From Alphaproteobacteria bacterium (GTDB taxonomy: Bacteria; Pseudomonadota; Alphaproteobacteria; SP197), in the NCBI GenBank assembly GCA_016869675.1, contig VGDP01000004.1:1-64000 (forward strand): 64,000 nt of DNA, read 5' to 3'. Shown here in pieces: positions 35,977-44,229 of the stretch. Position 1 is the stretch's first letter. The number at the start of each line of letters is the position of its first letter. The translations under genes and the position numbers were made by a program. The notes beneath the pieces were generated by a model. That model was not told the DNA's origin and did no database searches. It saw only the letters and a list, made by a program, of their open reading frames with translations.

Positions 35977-36690
35977 ATGGCCGACGTGACCACCATCGCC
36001 GCCGAGGCGCGAGAGGGAACCGGGACCGGAGCCGCGCGCGCCGCTCGCCGCGCCGGCAAGGTGCCGGGCGTGCTCTATGGCGGCAAGGACGGCGCGACCC
36101 ACGTCTCCTTCGCGGCCGAGGACATCCAGCGCGAGGTCAAGCGGCGCGGCTTCCTGCAGCATCTCTACGACGTCAAGGTCGACGGCAAGACCGTGCGCGC
36201 GCTGCCGCGCGACGTGCAGTTCCACCCGGTGACCGATCAGCCGATCCACGTGGACTTCCAGCGCATCACGGGGCACTCGCGCATCCGCGTGCTGGTTGGC
36301 GTGCAGTTCATCAACGAAGGCGCGTCGCCCGGCATCAAGCGCGGCGGCGTGCTGAACGCCGTGCGCCGCGAGATCGAGGTGACCTGCCCGGCCGACGCCA
36401 TCCCCGAGTCGATCGTCGTCGATCTGACCGGGCTGGACATCGGCGCCAGCGTGCACATCAGCCACATAAGCCTGCCCGAGGGCGTGCGCCCGACGATCCT
36501 CGACCGCGACTTCACGGTGGCGACCGTCGCGCCGCCGACCGTCCAGGCGGTCGAGCCGACGCCAGGCGCGGCGGCCGCTGCCGAGGGCGAGGGCGAGGGC
36601 GAGGGCGCCGAGGCGAAGCCCGCCGCCGAGGCTGGCGACGCGAAGAAGCCCGCCGCCGAGGCCAAGAAGCCGGCCGACTCCAAGAAGTAA
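35977..36690 (+). CDS. rplY: 50S ribosomal protein L25/CTC
   Basis: 5S-rRNA-binding ribosomal protein, long CTC form, 237 residues. The N-terminal L25 domain holds REGTGTGAARAARRAGKVPG and VLYGGKDG; the C-terminal beta domain holds NAVRREIEVTCPADAIPESI and DIGASVHISHISLPEGV. A low-complexity Ala/Glu/Lys tail of about 45 residues follows, common in alphaproteobacterial L25. It has a GGAAGGAAGG leader before ATG 35977. Confidence 0.96.
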   Translation: MADVTTIAAEAREGTGTGAARAARRAGKVPGVLYGGKDGATHVSFAAEDIQREVKRRGFLQHLYDVKVDGKTVRALPRDVQFHPVTDQPIHVDFQRITGHSRIRVLVGVQFINEGASPGIKRGGVLNAVRREIEVTCPADAIPESIVVDLTGLDIGASVHISHISLPEGVRPTILDRDFTVATVAPPTVQAVEPTPGAAAAAEGEGEGEGAEAKPAAEAGDAKKPAAEAKKPADSKK

Positions 36691-36699
36691 CCCGGCGCC

Positions 36700-37305
36700 A
36701 TGCAGCTTTGGATCGGCCTAGGCAACCCGGGGCCGAGTCACGAGGGCCAGCGCCACAATGTAGGCTTCATGGCGGTCAAGGCCATCGCCGCCGGCCACGG
36801 CTTCGCGCCCTGGCGACGAAACCGCGACTTCCACGGCCAGATCAGCGAAGGCGCGCTCGACGGCAACCGGATCATGCTGCTGAAGCCCGAGACCTACATG
36901 AACGAATCGGGCCGCGCCGCCGCGGCCGCCGCGCGGTTCTACAAGCTCGCGATCGACGACGTGACCGCATTTCACGACGAACTTGACCTGGTGCCGGGCA
37001 AGGTACGGGTCAAGCGCGGCGGCGGCGCGGCAGGGCACAACGGTATCCGCAGCCTGGATGCCCATATCGGCAACGATTTCTGGCGCGTGCGCATCGGCAT
37101 CGGCCACCCGGGTCACAAGGATATGGTGCTGCGCCACGCGCTGGGCGACTTCGCCAAGGACGAGCGCGCCTGGCTCGCCCCATTGCTCGACGCCGTCGCG
37201 GCCGCCGCACCGCTGCTGGCCAGCCGCGATGCCCGGGGCTTCATGACCAAGGTGGCGCGCCTCGCCCCGCCGCCCGCGCCCGAGGAGGCGGCCGATGGGC
37301 TTTAG
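36700..37305 (+). CDS. pth: Peptidyl-tRNA hydrolase
   Basis: Releases tRNA from prematurely dissociated peptidyl-tRNA. 201 residues. IGLGNPGPSHEGQRHNVGFM includes the catalytic His19; KPETYMNESGRA, HDELDLVPGKVRVKRGGGAA and GHNGIRSLDAHIGNDFWRVR are the other family blocks. The start is 9 bp after the rplY stop, and its end overlaps ychF by 11 bp. Confidence 0.97.
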   Translation: MQLWIGLGNPGPSHEGQRHNVGFMAVKAIAAGHGFAPWRRNRDFHGQISEGALDGNRIMLLKPETYMNESGRAAAAAARFYKLAIDDVTAFHDELDLVPGKVRVKRGGGAAGHNGIRSLDAHIGNDFWRVRIGIGHPGHKDMVLRHALGDFAKDERAWLAPLLDAVAAAAPLLASRDARGFMTKVARLAPPPAPEEAADGL

Positions 37306-38392
37306 GTGCGGCATCGTCGGCCTGCCCAACGTCGGCAAGTCGACCCTGTTCAACGCGCTGACCGCCTCGGCCGCCGCGGCCACGGCCAACTATCCGTTCT
37401 GCACCATCGAGCCCAACGTCGGCCGGGTGCCGGTGCCCGACGCGCGGCTCGACCTCATCGCGGCGCTGGCCAAGTCCGCCCGGATCATCCCGACCCAGAC
37501 CGAGTTCGTCGACATCGCCGGCCTAGTGCGCGGCGCCAGCAAGGGCGAAGGGCTCGGCAACCAGTTCCTGGCGCACATCCGTGAGGTCGACGCGGTGCTG
37601 CACCTGCTGCGCTGCTTCGACGGCAGCGACGTGAGGCATGTCGAGGGCTCGGTCGATCCGGTGCGCGACGCCGAGACCATCGAGACCGAGCTGATGCTGG
37701 CCGACCTGCACAGCCTGGAACGTCGGCGCGACGGCCTGATCAAGCGGGTGCGCGGCAACGACGCCGAGGCCAAGGCCGAGCTCAAGCTCGCCGACCGGGC
37801 GCTCGACCACCTGCGCGCGGGCCGCCCGGCGCGCCGGCTGCTCGCCGAAGGCGTCGATGCCGAGGCCCTGCGCCGGCTCGCGCTGCTGACCGCCAAGCCG
37901 CAGCTCTACGTGTGCAACGTGGACGAAGGCTCCGCCGCCACGGGCAACGCGTTCTCGGAGGCCGTCGCGGCCTTGGCCGCGCGCGAAGGGGCCAGCGCGG
38001 TCGTCATCTCGGCCGCCATCGAGGCCGAACTTGCCCAGCTCGGCCCGGCCGACCGCGCCGCGTTCCTGGCCGACCTGGGGCTCGAGGAGCCCGGGCTCGA
38101 CCGGGTCATCCGTGCCGGCTACGGCCTGCTCGGCCTGATCACGTTCTTCACCGCCGGACCGAAGGAGGCGCGCGCCTGGACCATCGCGCTCGGCTCGACC
38201 GCGCCCCAGGCCGGCGGCGCCATCCACACCGACTTCGAGCGCGGCTTCATCGCCGCCGAGGTCATCGCCTACGACGACTACATCGCCTGCGGTGGTGAAA
38301 CCGGCGCCAAGGCCGCCGGCAAGATGCGCCAGGAAGGCCGCGCCTACGTGGTGCAGGACGGCGACGTCATCCTGTTCCGCTTCAACGTGTAG
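37295..38392 (+). CDS. ychF: Redox-regulated ATPase YchF
   Basis: Obg-like P-loop protein that prefers ATP and binds ribosomes. 365 residues. The P-loop is GLPNVGKSTLFNAL; the specificity motif is NVDE (YVCNVDEG) in place of NKxD, the reason these bind ATP. A coiled-coil insertion follows the G3 region, and a C-terminal TGS domain has TFFTAGPKEARAWTI and DTYDDYIACGG-like YDDYIACGGETGAKAAGK. It overlaps pth in a different frame. Confidence 0.97.
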   Translation: MGFRCGIVGLPNVGKSTLFNALTASAAAATANYPFCTIEPNVGRVPVPDARLDLIAALAKSARIIPTQTEFVDIAGLVRGASKGEGLGNQFLAHIREVDAVLHLLRCFDGSDVRHVEGSVDPVRDAETIETELMLADLHSLERRRDGLIKRVRGNDAEAKAELKLADRALDHLRAGRPARRLLAEGVDAEALRRLALLTAKPQLYVCNVDEGSAATGNAFSEAVAALAAREGASAVVISAAIEAELAQLGPADRAAFLADLGLEEPGLDRVIRAGYGLLGLITFFTAGPKEARAWTIALGSTAPQAGGAIHTDFERGFIAAEVIAYDDYIACGGETGAKAAGKMRQEGRAYVVQDGDVILFRFNV

Positions 38393-38416
38393 GGCGCCGA
38401 TTCCCCGACCCCGGCG

Positions 38417-38525
38417 TGTCATGCCCGGACCGCGCGATGCGCGGGACCGGGCATTCAGGGCCACCTTCGGCGCACGCGGTGCTGGACCCCCGGTTCGCCG
38501 CTGCGCGCCGCCCGGGGGGTGACAG
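38417..38525. repeat. Double-hairpin intergenic repeat
   Basis: ATGCCCGG-A-CCGCGC-GAT-GCGCGG-GA-CCGGGCAT (38421-38454) forms a near-perfect 14-bp stem. ACCCCCGG (38486-38493) pairs with CCGGGGGGT (38512-38520) in a second stem. The arrangement (TCATGCCCGG ... CCGGGCAT ... TGGACCCCCGG ... CCCGGGGGGTGACA) resembles palindromic extragenic repeats seen between genes of Rhizobiales and Rhodospirillales. It lies between ychF and rimB and could act as a terminator or RNA-stability element. Confidence 0.6.
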
Positions 38526-38582
38526 ATGTGGAGCGCCCGAGCGCGTTTCCAGCCAACAGTGATTCGCCCTAAGGTGGGCGCC

Positions 38583-39119
38583 ATGGCGAAGCCGCGCGCG
38601 CGGCCGGGCGCGGAGCCCCGGGTGACCATCGGCTGGCGCGAATGGGTCGCGCTGGACACCCTGCGCCTGCCGGCGATCAAGGCCAAGATCGACACCGGCG
38701 CGCGCACCTCGGCGCTGCACGCGTTCTACGTCGAACCGATCGATGTGGGCGGCCGGCAGCGCGTGCGCTTCGGCATCCACCCGTTGCAGGGCCGCAAGGA
38801 CATCGAGGTGCATTGCGTGGCGGACGCCGTGGACTACCGCCAGGTCACCGATTCGGGCGGCCATCGCGAACTGCGCTGGGTCATCGCCGCACCGATCCGC
38901 CTGGGCGATCGCATCTGGCCGATCGAGATCACCTTGACCAACCGCGACGATATGATGTTCCGCATGCTGGTCGGGCGCACCGCCATGGGCCGCCGGCTGG
39001 TGGTCGATCCTGGCCGGTCCTACGTCCTGGGGCAGGCGGACGCCGGGGTCTACCCGCCGCCGCCGCGCTGCCGCCGCACGGAGAAGAAACGGAAAGCGCC
39101 GACAGGGAGCCGACGATGA
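38583..39119 (+). CDS. rimB: RimB-like retropepsin-fold protease (RimK-associated)
   Basis: A 178-residue protein of the family long annotated as ATP-dependent zinc protease and shown in pseudomonads to be a retropepsin-like protease linked to RimK. The aspartic site is [13 protein letters not shown] (about residues 35-47). [20 protein letters not shown] and [16 protein letters not shown] are further family blocks. The C-terminal tail is basic. Expected role: processing the glutamate tails added by RimK. ATG 38583 follows AAGGTGGG. Its TGA overlaps the rimK ATG. Confidence 0.85.
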   Translation: MAKPRARPGAEPRVTIGWREWVALDTLRLPAIKAKIDTGARTSALHAFYVEPIDVGGRQRVRFGIHPLQGRKDIEVHCVADAVDYRQVTDSGGHRELRWVIAAPIRLGDRIWPIEITLTNRDDMMFRMLVGRTAMGRRLVVDPGRSYVLGQADAGVYPPPPRCRRTEKKRKAPTGSRR

Positions 39120-40021
39120 GAATCGCCATTCTGGCCCGCAGGGCCAACCTCTACTCCCACCGCCGCCTGGTCGAGGCGGGCGAGGCGCGCGGCCACGAGA
39201 TGCGCGTCATCAACACGCTGCGCTGCTACATGAACATCACCTCGCTCCGGCCCGAGGTGCGCTACCGCGGCGAGAAGCTGGAAGGCTTCGACGCGGTGAT
39301 CCCGCGCATCGGCGCCTCGGTGACGTTCTACGGCCTGGCGGTGCTGCGCCAGTTCGAGATGATGGGCGTCTACCCGCTCAACGAATCGGTCGGCGTCGGG
39401 CGGTCGCGCGACAAGCTGCGCGCGCTGCAGCTGCTGGCCCGCGCCGGCGTCGGCCTGCCGGTGACCGGCTTCGCCCATTCGCCCGACGACACGCTCGACC
39501 TGGTGCGCATCGCCGGCGGCGCGCCGCTGGTCATCAAGCTGCTGGAGGGCACCCACGGTCGCGGCGTGGTGCTGGCCGAGACCGACGCCGCGGCGACCAG
39601 CGTGATCGACGCCTTCCGCGGGCTCGACGCCCACTTCCTGTGCCAGGAGTTCATAAAGGAGTCCGGCGGGTCTGACATCCGCGCCTTCGTGGTCGGCTCC
39701 AGGGTGGTCGCCGCCATGCGCCGCCAGGGCAAGGAGGGCGAGTTCCGCTCGAACCTGCACCGGGGCGGCAGCGCCAGCGTGGTCAAGATCACGCCCGAGG
39801 AACGCTCGACCGCCGTGCGCGCGGCCAAGACGCTCGGGCTCAACGTGGCGGGCGTGGACATGCTGCGCTCCAACCACGGGCCGGTAGTGATGGAGGTCAA
39901 CTCCTCGCCCGGCCTGGAGGGCATCGAGCGCGCCACGGGCAAGGACATCGCCGGCACCATCATCGAGTTCATCGAGCGCAACGCCGAGCCCAACAAGACC
40001 CGCACGCGGGGACGTGGATGA
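39116..40021 (+). CDS. rimK: RimK-type ATP-grasp ligase
   Basis: Adds glutamate residues to the C-terminus of ribosomal protein S6 in known members. 301 residues. The N-terminus [20 protein letters not shown] and then the ATP-grasp blocks [52 protein letters not shown] and [16 protein letters not shown] (Mg ligands Glu and Asn) are all present. Overlaps of 4 bp on both sides bind it to rimB and the deacylase gene. Confidence 0.95.
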   Translation: MRIAILARRANLYSHRRLVEAGEARGHEMRVINTLRCYMNITSLRPEVRYRGEKLEGFDAVIPRIGASVTFYGLAVLRQFEMMGVYPLNESVGVGRSRDKLRALQLLARAGVGLPVTGFAHSPDDTLDLVRIAGGAPLVIKLLEGTHGRGVVLAETDAAATSVIDAFRGLDAHFLCQEFIKESGGSDIRAFVVGSRVVAAMRRQGKEGEFRSNLHRGGSASVVKITPEERSTAVRAAKTLGLNVAGVDMLRSNHGPVVMEVNSSPGLEGIERATGKDIAGTIIEFIERNAEPNKTRTRGRG

Positions 40022-41100
40022 TCGAGCGCGCGGGCGGCGAAGGCATGTTCGCGATTGGCGGCACCCTGGTGCCGCCGGGCCGGCGCGCCACCGTCGACCT
40101 GCCGATCAGCAACCTCTACGACCACACACCCGTGACCATGACCGTGCAGGTGGTCAACGGCGTGCGGCCGGGGCCGCGTCTGTTCGTGTGCGCTGCCCTG
40201 CACGGCGACGAGATCAACGGCGTCGAGGTGATCCGCCGGCTCTTACGCGATCCGGCGCTGGACCGGATCGCCGGCACCCTGATCGCCATCCCGATCGTCA
40301 ATATCTTCGGCTTCCTGGCCGGGTCGCGCTACCTGCCCGACCGCCGCGACCTGAACCGCTCGTTCCCCGGCTCGCCCAAGGGCAGCCTGGCCGGGCGCCT
40401 GGCCAACGTCTTCGTGCGCGAGATCCTGGAGCGCGCGACCCACGGCATCGACCTGCACACGGCCGCCGTGCACCGCGACAACTTCCCGCAGATCCGCGCC
40501 AACCTGGACGACGAGGAGACGCTGCGCCTGGCGCGCGCCTTCGGCGTCGACGTGGTGATCAACGCGGGCGAGCGCGACGGGTCGCTGCGCCAGCAGGCGG
40601 CGGCGCGCAAGGTGCCGGTGCTGGTCTACGAGGCGGGCGAGGCCCTGCGCTTCGACGAGCCCTCGATCGGCGCGGGCGTCGCGGGCGTGCTGGGCGTCAT
40701 GGCGTCGCTCGGCATGATCGGGCACACCCCAGCCCCGGCCCGACGCGAGCCGATCATCGCGCGTTCCAGCACGTGGCTGCGCGCGCCGACCGGCGGCATG
40801 CTGCGCACCGAGATCCCGCTGGGCACTCACGTGGACACCGGCCAGCGGCTGGGCATCGTCGGCGATCCCTACGGCACGAAGGAGCATCCGGTGGTGGCGC
40901 GCGGCCCAGGCCTGGTGATCGGGCGCACGCGGCTGCCCGTGGTCAACGCGGGGGATGCGCTGTTCCACCTAGTCGACACCCACGGCACCAAGGCCTCGGC
41001 GGTGGCGCTCGATCTCGGCGACGTGGTCGCGCCTGATTCGCCCGATTCCCAGGACATCGAGGCGTTCGAGGCGGCCGAGCAGAGCGCCATGTACGATTGA
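40018..41100 (+). CDS. Succinylglutamate desuccinylase/aspartoacylase-type zinc enzyme
   Basis: A 360-residue M14-like zinc hydrolase. The first two ligands are in [15 protein letters not shown] (His, Glu), and the third His is in [40 protein letters not shown] includes the substrate arginine region. A C-terminal barrel-like domain ([20 protein letters not shown]) resembles lipoyl-like folds of the family. It overlaps rimK by 4 bp, so it is likely part of the same pathway, perhaps trimming an acyl or glutamyl product. The exact substrate is unknown. Confidence 0.85.
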   Translation: MIERAGGEGMFAIGGTLVPPGRRATVDLPISNLYDHTPVTMTVQVVNGVRPGPRLFVCAALHGDEINGVEVIRRLLRDPALDRIAGTLIAIPIVNIFGFLAGSRYLPDRRDLNRSFPGSPKGSLAGRLANVFVREILERATHGIDLHTAAVHRDNFPQIRANLDDEETLRLARAFGVDVVINAGERDGSLRQQAAARKVPVLVYEAGEALRFDEPSIGAGVAGVLGVMASLGMIGHTPAPARREPIIARSSTWLRAPTGGMLRTEIPLGTHVDTGQRLGIVGDPYGTKEHPVVARGPGLVIGRTRLPVVNAGDALFHLVDTHGTKASAVALDLGDVVAPDSPDSQDIEAFEAAEQSAMYD

Positions 41101-41129
41101 GAGGACCCCACGCGCCTCTCAACCGTGGT

Positions 41130-41260
41130 CATCGACCGAAAATAGCCCGTTCGTGCCGGGCAGGACCGCAGGCCCGCGTCGAAGCGCGAACAGGCCGCTC
41201 GCCCTTCGATACGACGCTTCGCGTCTACTCAGGACGAACGGCCTTGGGTCAAAATCGATG
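41130..41260. repeat. Dispersed intergenic repeat with inverted arms, copy 2
   Basis: Between convergent genes. CCCTTCG (41202-41208), 19 bp, CTCAGGAC (41228-41235) match copy 1 at 16441. Nested inverted arms are CATCGA (41130-41135) with TCGATG (41255-41260), and CGTTCGT (41148-41154) with ACGAACG (41234-41240). The fold could serve as a bidirectional terminator for the deacylase and accA. Confidence 0.6.
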
Positions 41261-41270
41261 CCCCTTGGTA

Positions 41271-42227
41271 TCAGCCCAGGCCCGTGCGCCCCATGGCGAG
41301 GAACTTCTCGCCACGTCGGGCGACCAGGTCGTCGGGCGCGAGGCCGTCGAGCTCGGCCAGCGCGGCGCCGATCGCCTGGGCGAGCGACTTCGCCGCCGCG
41401 GCCGGATCGCGCTGGGCGCCGCCCAGCGGCTCGGGCACGATGCGGTCGATCAGGCCGAGCCGTTGGAGGTCCTGGGCCGTGAGCTTGAGCGCCTCGGCCG
41501 CCTCGGCCGCGTGCGCGCCGTCGCGCCACAGGATCGAGGCGCAGCCTTCGGGCGAGATCACCGAATAGATCGCGTGCTCGAACATGATGACGCGGTCGGC
41601 GGTGGCGAGCGCAATGGCGCCGCCCGAGCCGCCCTCGCCCACGATCGCGGCGACGAACGGCACGCGCAAGGAAAGCCCGGTCTGAATACAACGGGCGATG
41701 GCCTCGGCTTGGCCGCGCTCCTCGGCGTCGATGCCCGGGAAGGCGCCCGGCGTATCGACCAGGCTGACCACCGGCAGGCCGAAGCGTTCGGCTAGGCGCA
41801 TCAGGCGCATGGCCTTGCGGTAGCCTTCGGGGCGCGCCATGCCGAAGTTGTGCCGCACGCGTCCCTCGGTGTCCGAGCCCTTCTCGTGGCCGATCAGCAT
41901 CACCGCGCGACCGCCGACGCGCCCGAGCCCGCCGGCCAGCGCCACGTCCTCGGCGAAGCGCCGGTCGCCGGCCAGCGGCGTGAAGTCCTCGACCACCGCC
42001 TTGACCACATCGGAGAAGTGCGGCCGTTCCGGGTGGCGCGCGACCTGCGCCTTCTGCCACGGCGTCAGCTTGGCGTAGGTCGAGCGCAGCAGGCGGTCGG
42101 CCTTGGCCTTGAGGCGGTCGACCTCCTCGACGATGTTGACGCCCGAGCCGTCGGAGACGTGGCGCAGCTCCTCGATCTTGCCTTCGAGCTCGGCGACCGG
42201 CTTCTCGAAGTCGAGATAGGTCTGCAT
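41271..42227 (-). CDS. accA: Acetyl-CoA carboxylase carboxyltransferase subunit alpha
   Basis: Half of the carboxyltransferase that makes malonyl-CoA. 318 residues. The N-terminus MQTYLDFEKPVAELEGKIEE, GHEKGSDTEGRVRHNFGMAR with PEGYRKA, VDTPGAFPGIDAEERGQAEA and VGEGGSGGAIALATADRV are diagnostic. accD is not in the window. The malyl-CoA lyase gene lies 28 bp upstream in the same direction. Confidence 0.97.
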   Translation of the reverse strand: MQTYLDFEKPVAELEGKIEELRHVSDGSGVNIVEEVDRLKAKADRLLRSTYAKLTPWQKAQVARHPERPHFSDVVKAVVEDFTPLAGDRRFAEDVALAGGLGRVGGRAVMLIGHEKGSDTEGRVRHNFGMARPEGYRKAMRLMRLAERFGLPVVSLVDTPGAFPGIDAEERGQAEAIARCIQTGLSLRVPFVAAIVGEGGSGGAIALATADRVIMFEHAIYSVISPEGCASILWRDGAHAAEAAEALKLTAQDLQRLGLIDRIVPEPLGGAQRDPAAAAKSLAQAIGAALAELDGLAPDDLVARRGEKFLAMGRTGLG

Positions 42228-42255
42228 CGGCCTAGCGTCGCCCGCGCGCGCCGGC

Positions 42256-43236
42256 TCAGCCGGCGGCGGCGATCTGGTCCGCCCTGCGCACCAGGCCCTC
42301 GGCCTGGCGGATCGAGGCGATGTCGATCAGCCGGCCGTCGAGCGCCACGGCGCCCTTGCCTTCGGCCTGGGCCTGCTTCATGGCGGCCAGGATGCGACGC
42401 GCCTTGTCGACCTCCTTGGCCGAGGGGCTGTAGACCTCGTTGGCCAGGGCCACCTGGGACGGGTGGATCGCCCACTTGCCCTCGCAGCCGATGGCGCCGC
42501 CGCGCCGCCCCGCCGCGCGGTAGCCGTCGGCGTCGCTGAAATCGCCGAACGGGCCGTCGATGGGGCGCAAACCGTTGGCGCGCGCCACCACCACCATGCG
42601 CGCGATGGCGTAGTGCCACTGATCGCCCCAGTGCACCTGGCGCGCGCCGTCCTCGCCCTTGTCGGTCAGCAGGGCGTAATCCGGGTTGGCGCCGCCGATG
42701 TTCGTGGTGCGCGCGCGCGTCGAGGCGGCGAAGTCGGCGACGCCGAAGTGCAGCGATTCGATGCGCCGGCTGGCGGCGGCGATGGTCTCGACGTTGTTCA
42801 GGCCGAGCGCCGTCTCGATGATCAACTCGAAGCCGATGCGCTTCGTGTGGCCCATGACCGCCTCGATCTGGGTCACCAGCATGTCGACGGCGTAGACGTC
42901 GGCGGCGGTGCCAACCTTGGGGATCATGATCAGGTCGAGCCGGCCCTTGGTCTGCTCCAGAACGTCGACCACGTCGCGGTACATGAAGTGGGTGTCGAGC
43001 CCGTTGATGCGCACCGACAGGGCCTTGCGCCGCCAGTCGATATCGTTGATCGCCTGGATCACGTTCTTGCGCGCCTGGGGCTTGTCGTCCGGCGCGACCG
43101 AATCCTCAAGATCGAGGAAGACCACGTCGGCATCGCCGGCGGCCGCCTTCTCGAACAGCTTGGGGTTGCTTCCGGGAACCGCCAGCTCGCTGCGGTTGAC
43201 GCGCGGCGTGGCCTCCTCGACGACCTTGAAGCTCAT
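42256..43236 (-). CDS. mcl1: L-malyl-CoA/beta-methylmalyl-CoA lyase
   Basis: A 326-residue HpcH/CitE-type lyase. It is very similar, as recalled, to Rhodobacter Mcl1: NRSELAVPGSNPKLFEKAAA, DVVFLDLEDSVAPDDKPQAR, LSVRINGLDTHFMYRDVVDV, FELIIETALGLNNVE, DGPFGDFSDADGYRAAGRR and GCEGKWAIHPSQVALANEV. The acid residues of ETA and the DGPFGDFSD loop form the Mg/acyl-CoA site. It splits malyl-CoA or methylmalyl-CoA into glyoxylate and acetyl- or propionyl-CoA, a late step of the ethylmalonyl-CoA pathway. It is placed before accA. Confidence 0.9.
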   Translation of the reverse strand: MSFKVVEEATPRVNRSELAVPGSNPKLFEKAAAGDADVVFLDLEDSVAPDDKPQARKNVIQAINDIDWRRKALSVRINGLDTHFMYRDVVDVLEQTKGRLDLIMIPKVGTAADVYAVDMLVTQIEAVMGHTKRIGFELIIETALGLNNVETIAAASRRIESLHFGVADFAASTRARTTNIGGANPDYALLTDKGEDGARQVHWGDQWHYAIARMVVVARANGLRPIDGPFGDFSDADGYRAAGRRGGAIGCEGKWAIHPSQVALANEVYSPSAKEVDKARRILAAMKQAQAEGKGAVALDGRLIDIASIRQAEGLVRRADQIAAAG

Positions 43237-43299
43237 GGTGCACTCCCTGCGGTTCGGCCGCTCATGCCTTGGCGGCCGTGACCTGTCAATGGCGAACGA

Positions 43300-44229
43300 T
43301 CAGCCGGCCAGCGGATGGTGGCGCGCCAGCGTGGCGCTCAGCCGGTCGGACTGCACGTGGGTGTAGATCTGCGTCGTGGCGATGTCGGCGTGGCCCAGCA
43401 TCTGCTGGACGCTGCGCAGGTCCGCGCCATGGGCCAGCAGGTGGCTGGCGAAGGCGTGGCGCAGCACGTGCGGCGAGACCAGGCGCGGCGCAACACCGGC
43501 GTCGCGCGCCAAGTCCTTGAGCAGCACGGCGACGTTCTGACGCGTAAGATGCCCGGCGCGCGCGCGCGAGGGAAACAGCCACGGGCTGGGCCGGCCGCCG
43601 GCCAGGAACCGCTCGCGCAGCGGCAGGTACGCGTCCAGCGCCGCCGCCGCCGCGCCGCCATAGGGCACCAGCCGTTCCTTGCCGCGCTTGCCGTGCACGA
43701 TCACGGCGGGGATATCGGGCCGCAGCCCGGACAGCGGCAGGCCGACCAGTTCAGAGATGCGCAGGCCCGTGGCATAGAGCAGTTCGACGAGCGCCCGCGC
43801 CCGGGTGCCCTTGGCGTCGGTGCGCGCGCGCGCGGCCGCCAGCAGCCCATCGATGCTCGCCTCGTCCAGAACCTTGGGCAGGGCGCGCCCGCGACGCGGA
43901 CCCTGGGCGCCCGCCGTGGGGTCGTCCGCGCGCAGGCGTTCGGCGCACAGGAACCGGTAGAACTGGCGCAGGCACGACAGCCGGCGCGCGCTGGTGCGCG
44001 GCGAGACGCCCGCCGCCGCCAGGGCTCCAAGCCAGGCGCCCACTGCCGTCGCGCTCGCGCGGCCGAGCGTCAGGTCCAGATCGGCCAGGAAAGCGCGGAA
44101 TCGCGCTAGATCCGTGCCATAGGCCGCCAGCGTGTGGCGGCCGGCGCCGCGTTCGGCCGCCATCATCTCGAGGAACCGTTCGACGAGCCGGTCGTCGTCG
44201 GGCGTCGCCGGCGGGCGCCTAGAGCCCAT
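43300..44229 (-). CDS. xerD: Tyrosine recombinase XerD
   Basis: Resolves chromosome dimers at dif with XerC and FtsK. 309 residues. The SAM-like N domain contains TLAAYGTDLARFRAFL. Catalytic residues are Arg in YATGLRISELVGL, the Lys region HGKRGKERLVPYG, HVLRHAFASHLL (His and Arg), and LGHADIATTQIYTH (His and Tyr). ATG 44229 overlaps the preceding hypothetical gene by 11 bp. The order xerD - hypothetical - aroK is common in alphaproteobacteria. Confidence 0.92.
   Translation of the reverse strand: MGSRRPPATPDDDRLVERFLEMMAAERGAGRHTLAAYGTDLARFRAFLADLDLTLGRASATAVGAWLGALAAAGVSPRTSARRLSCLRQFYRFLCAERLRADDPTAGAQGPRRGRALPKVLDEASIDGLLAAARARTDAKGTRARALVELLYATGLRISELVGLPLSGLRPDIPAVIVHGKRGKERLVPYGGAAAAALDAYLPLRERFLAGGRPSPWLFPSRARAGHLTRQNVAVLLKDLARDAGVAPRLVSPHVLRHAFASHLLAHGADLRSVQQMLGHADIATTQIYTHVQSDRLSATLARHHPLAG

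Noticed and set aside
36560-36690. Ala/Glu/Lys repeat at the end of L25
   Set aside because: This tail is common in alphaproteobacterial L25/CTC proteins and does not suggest a separate domain.
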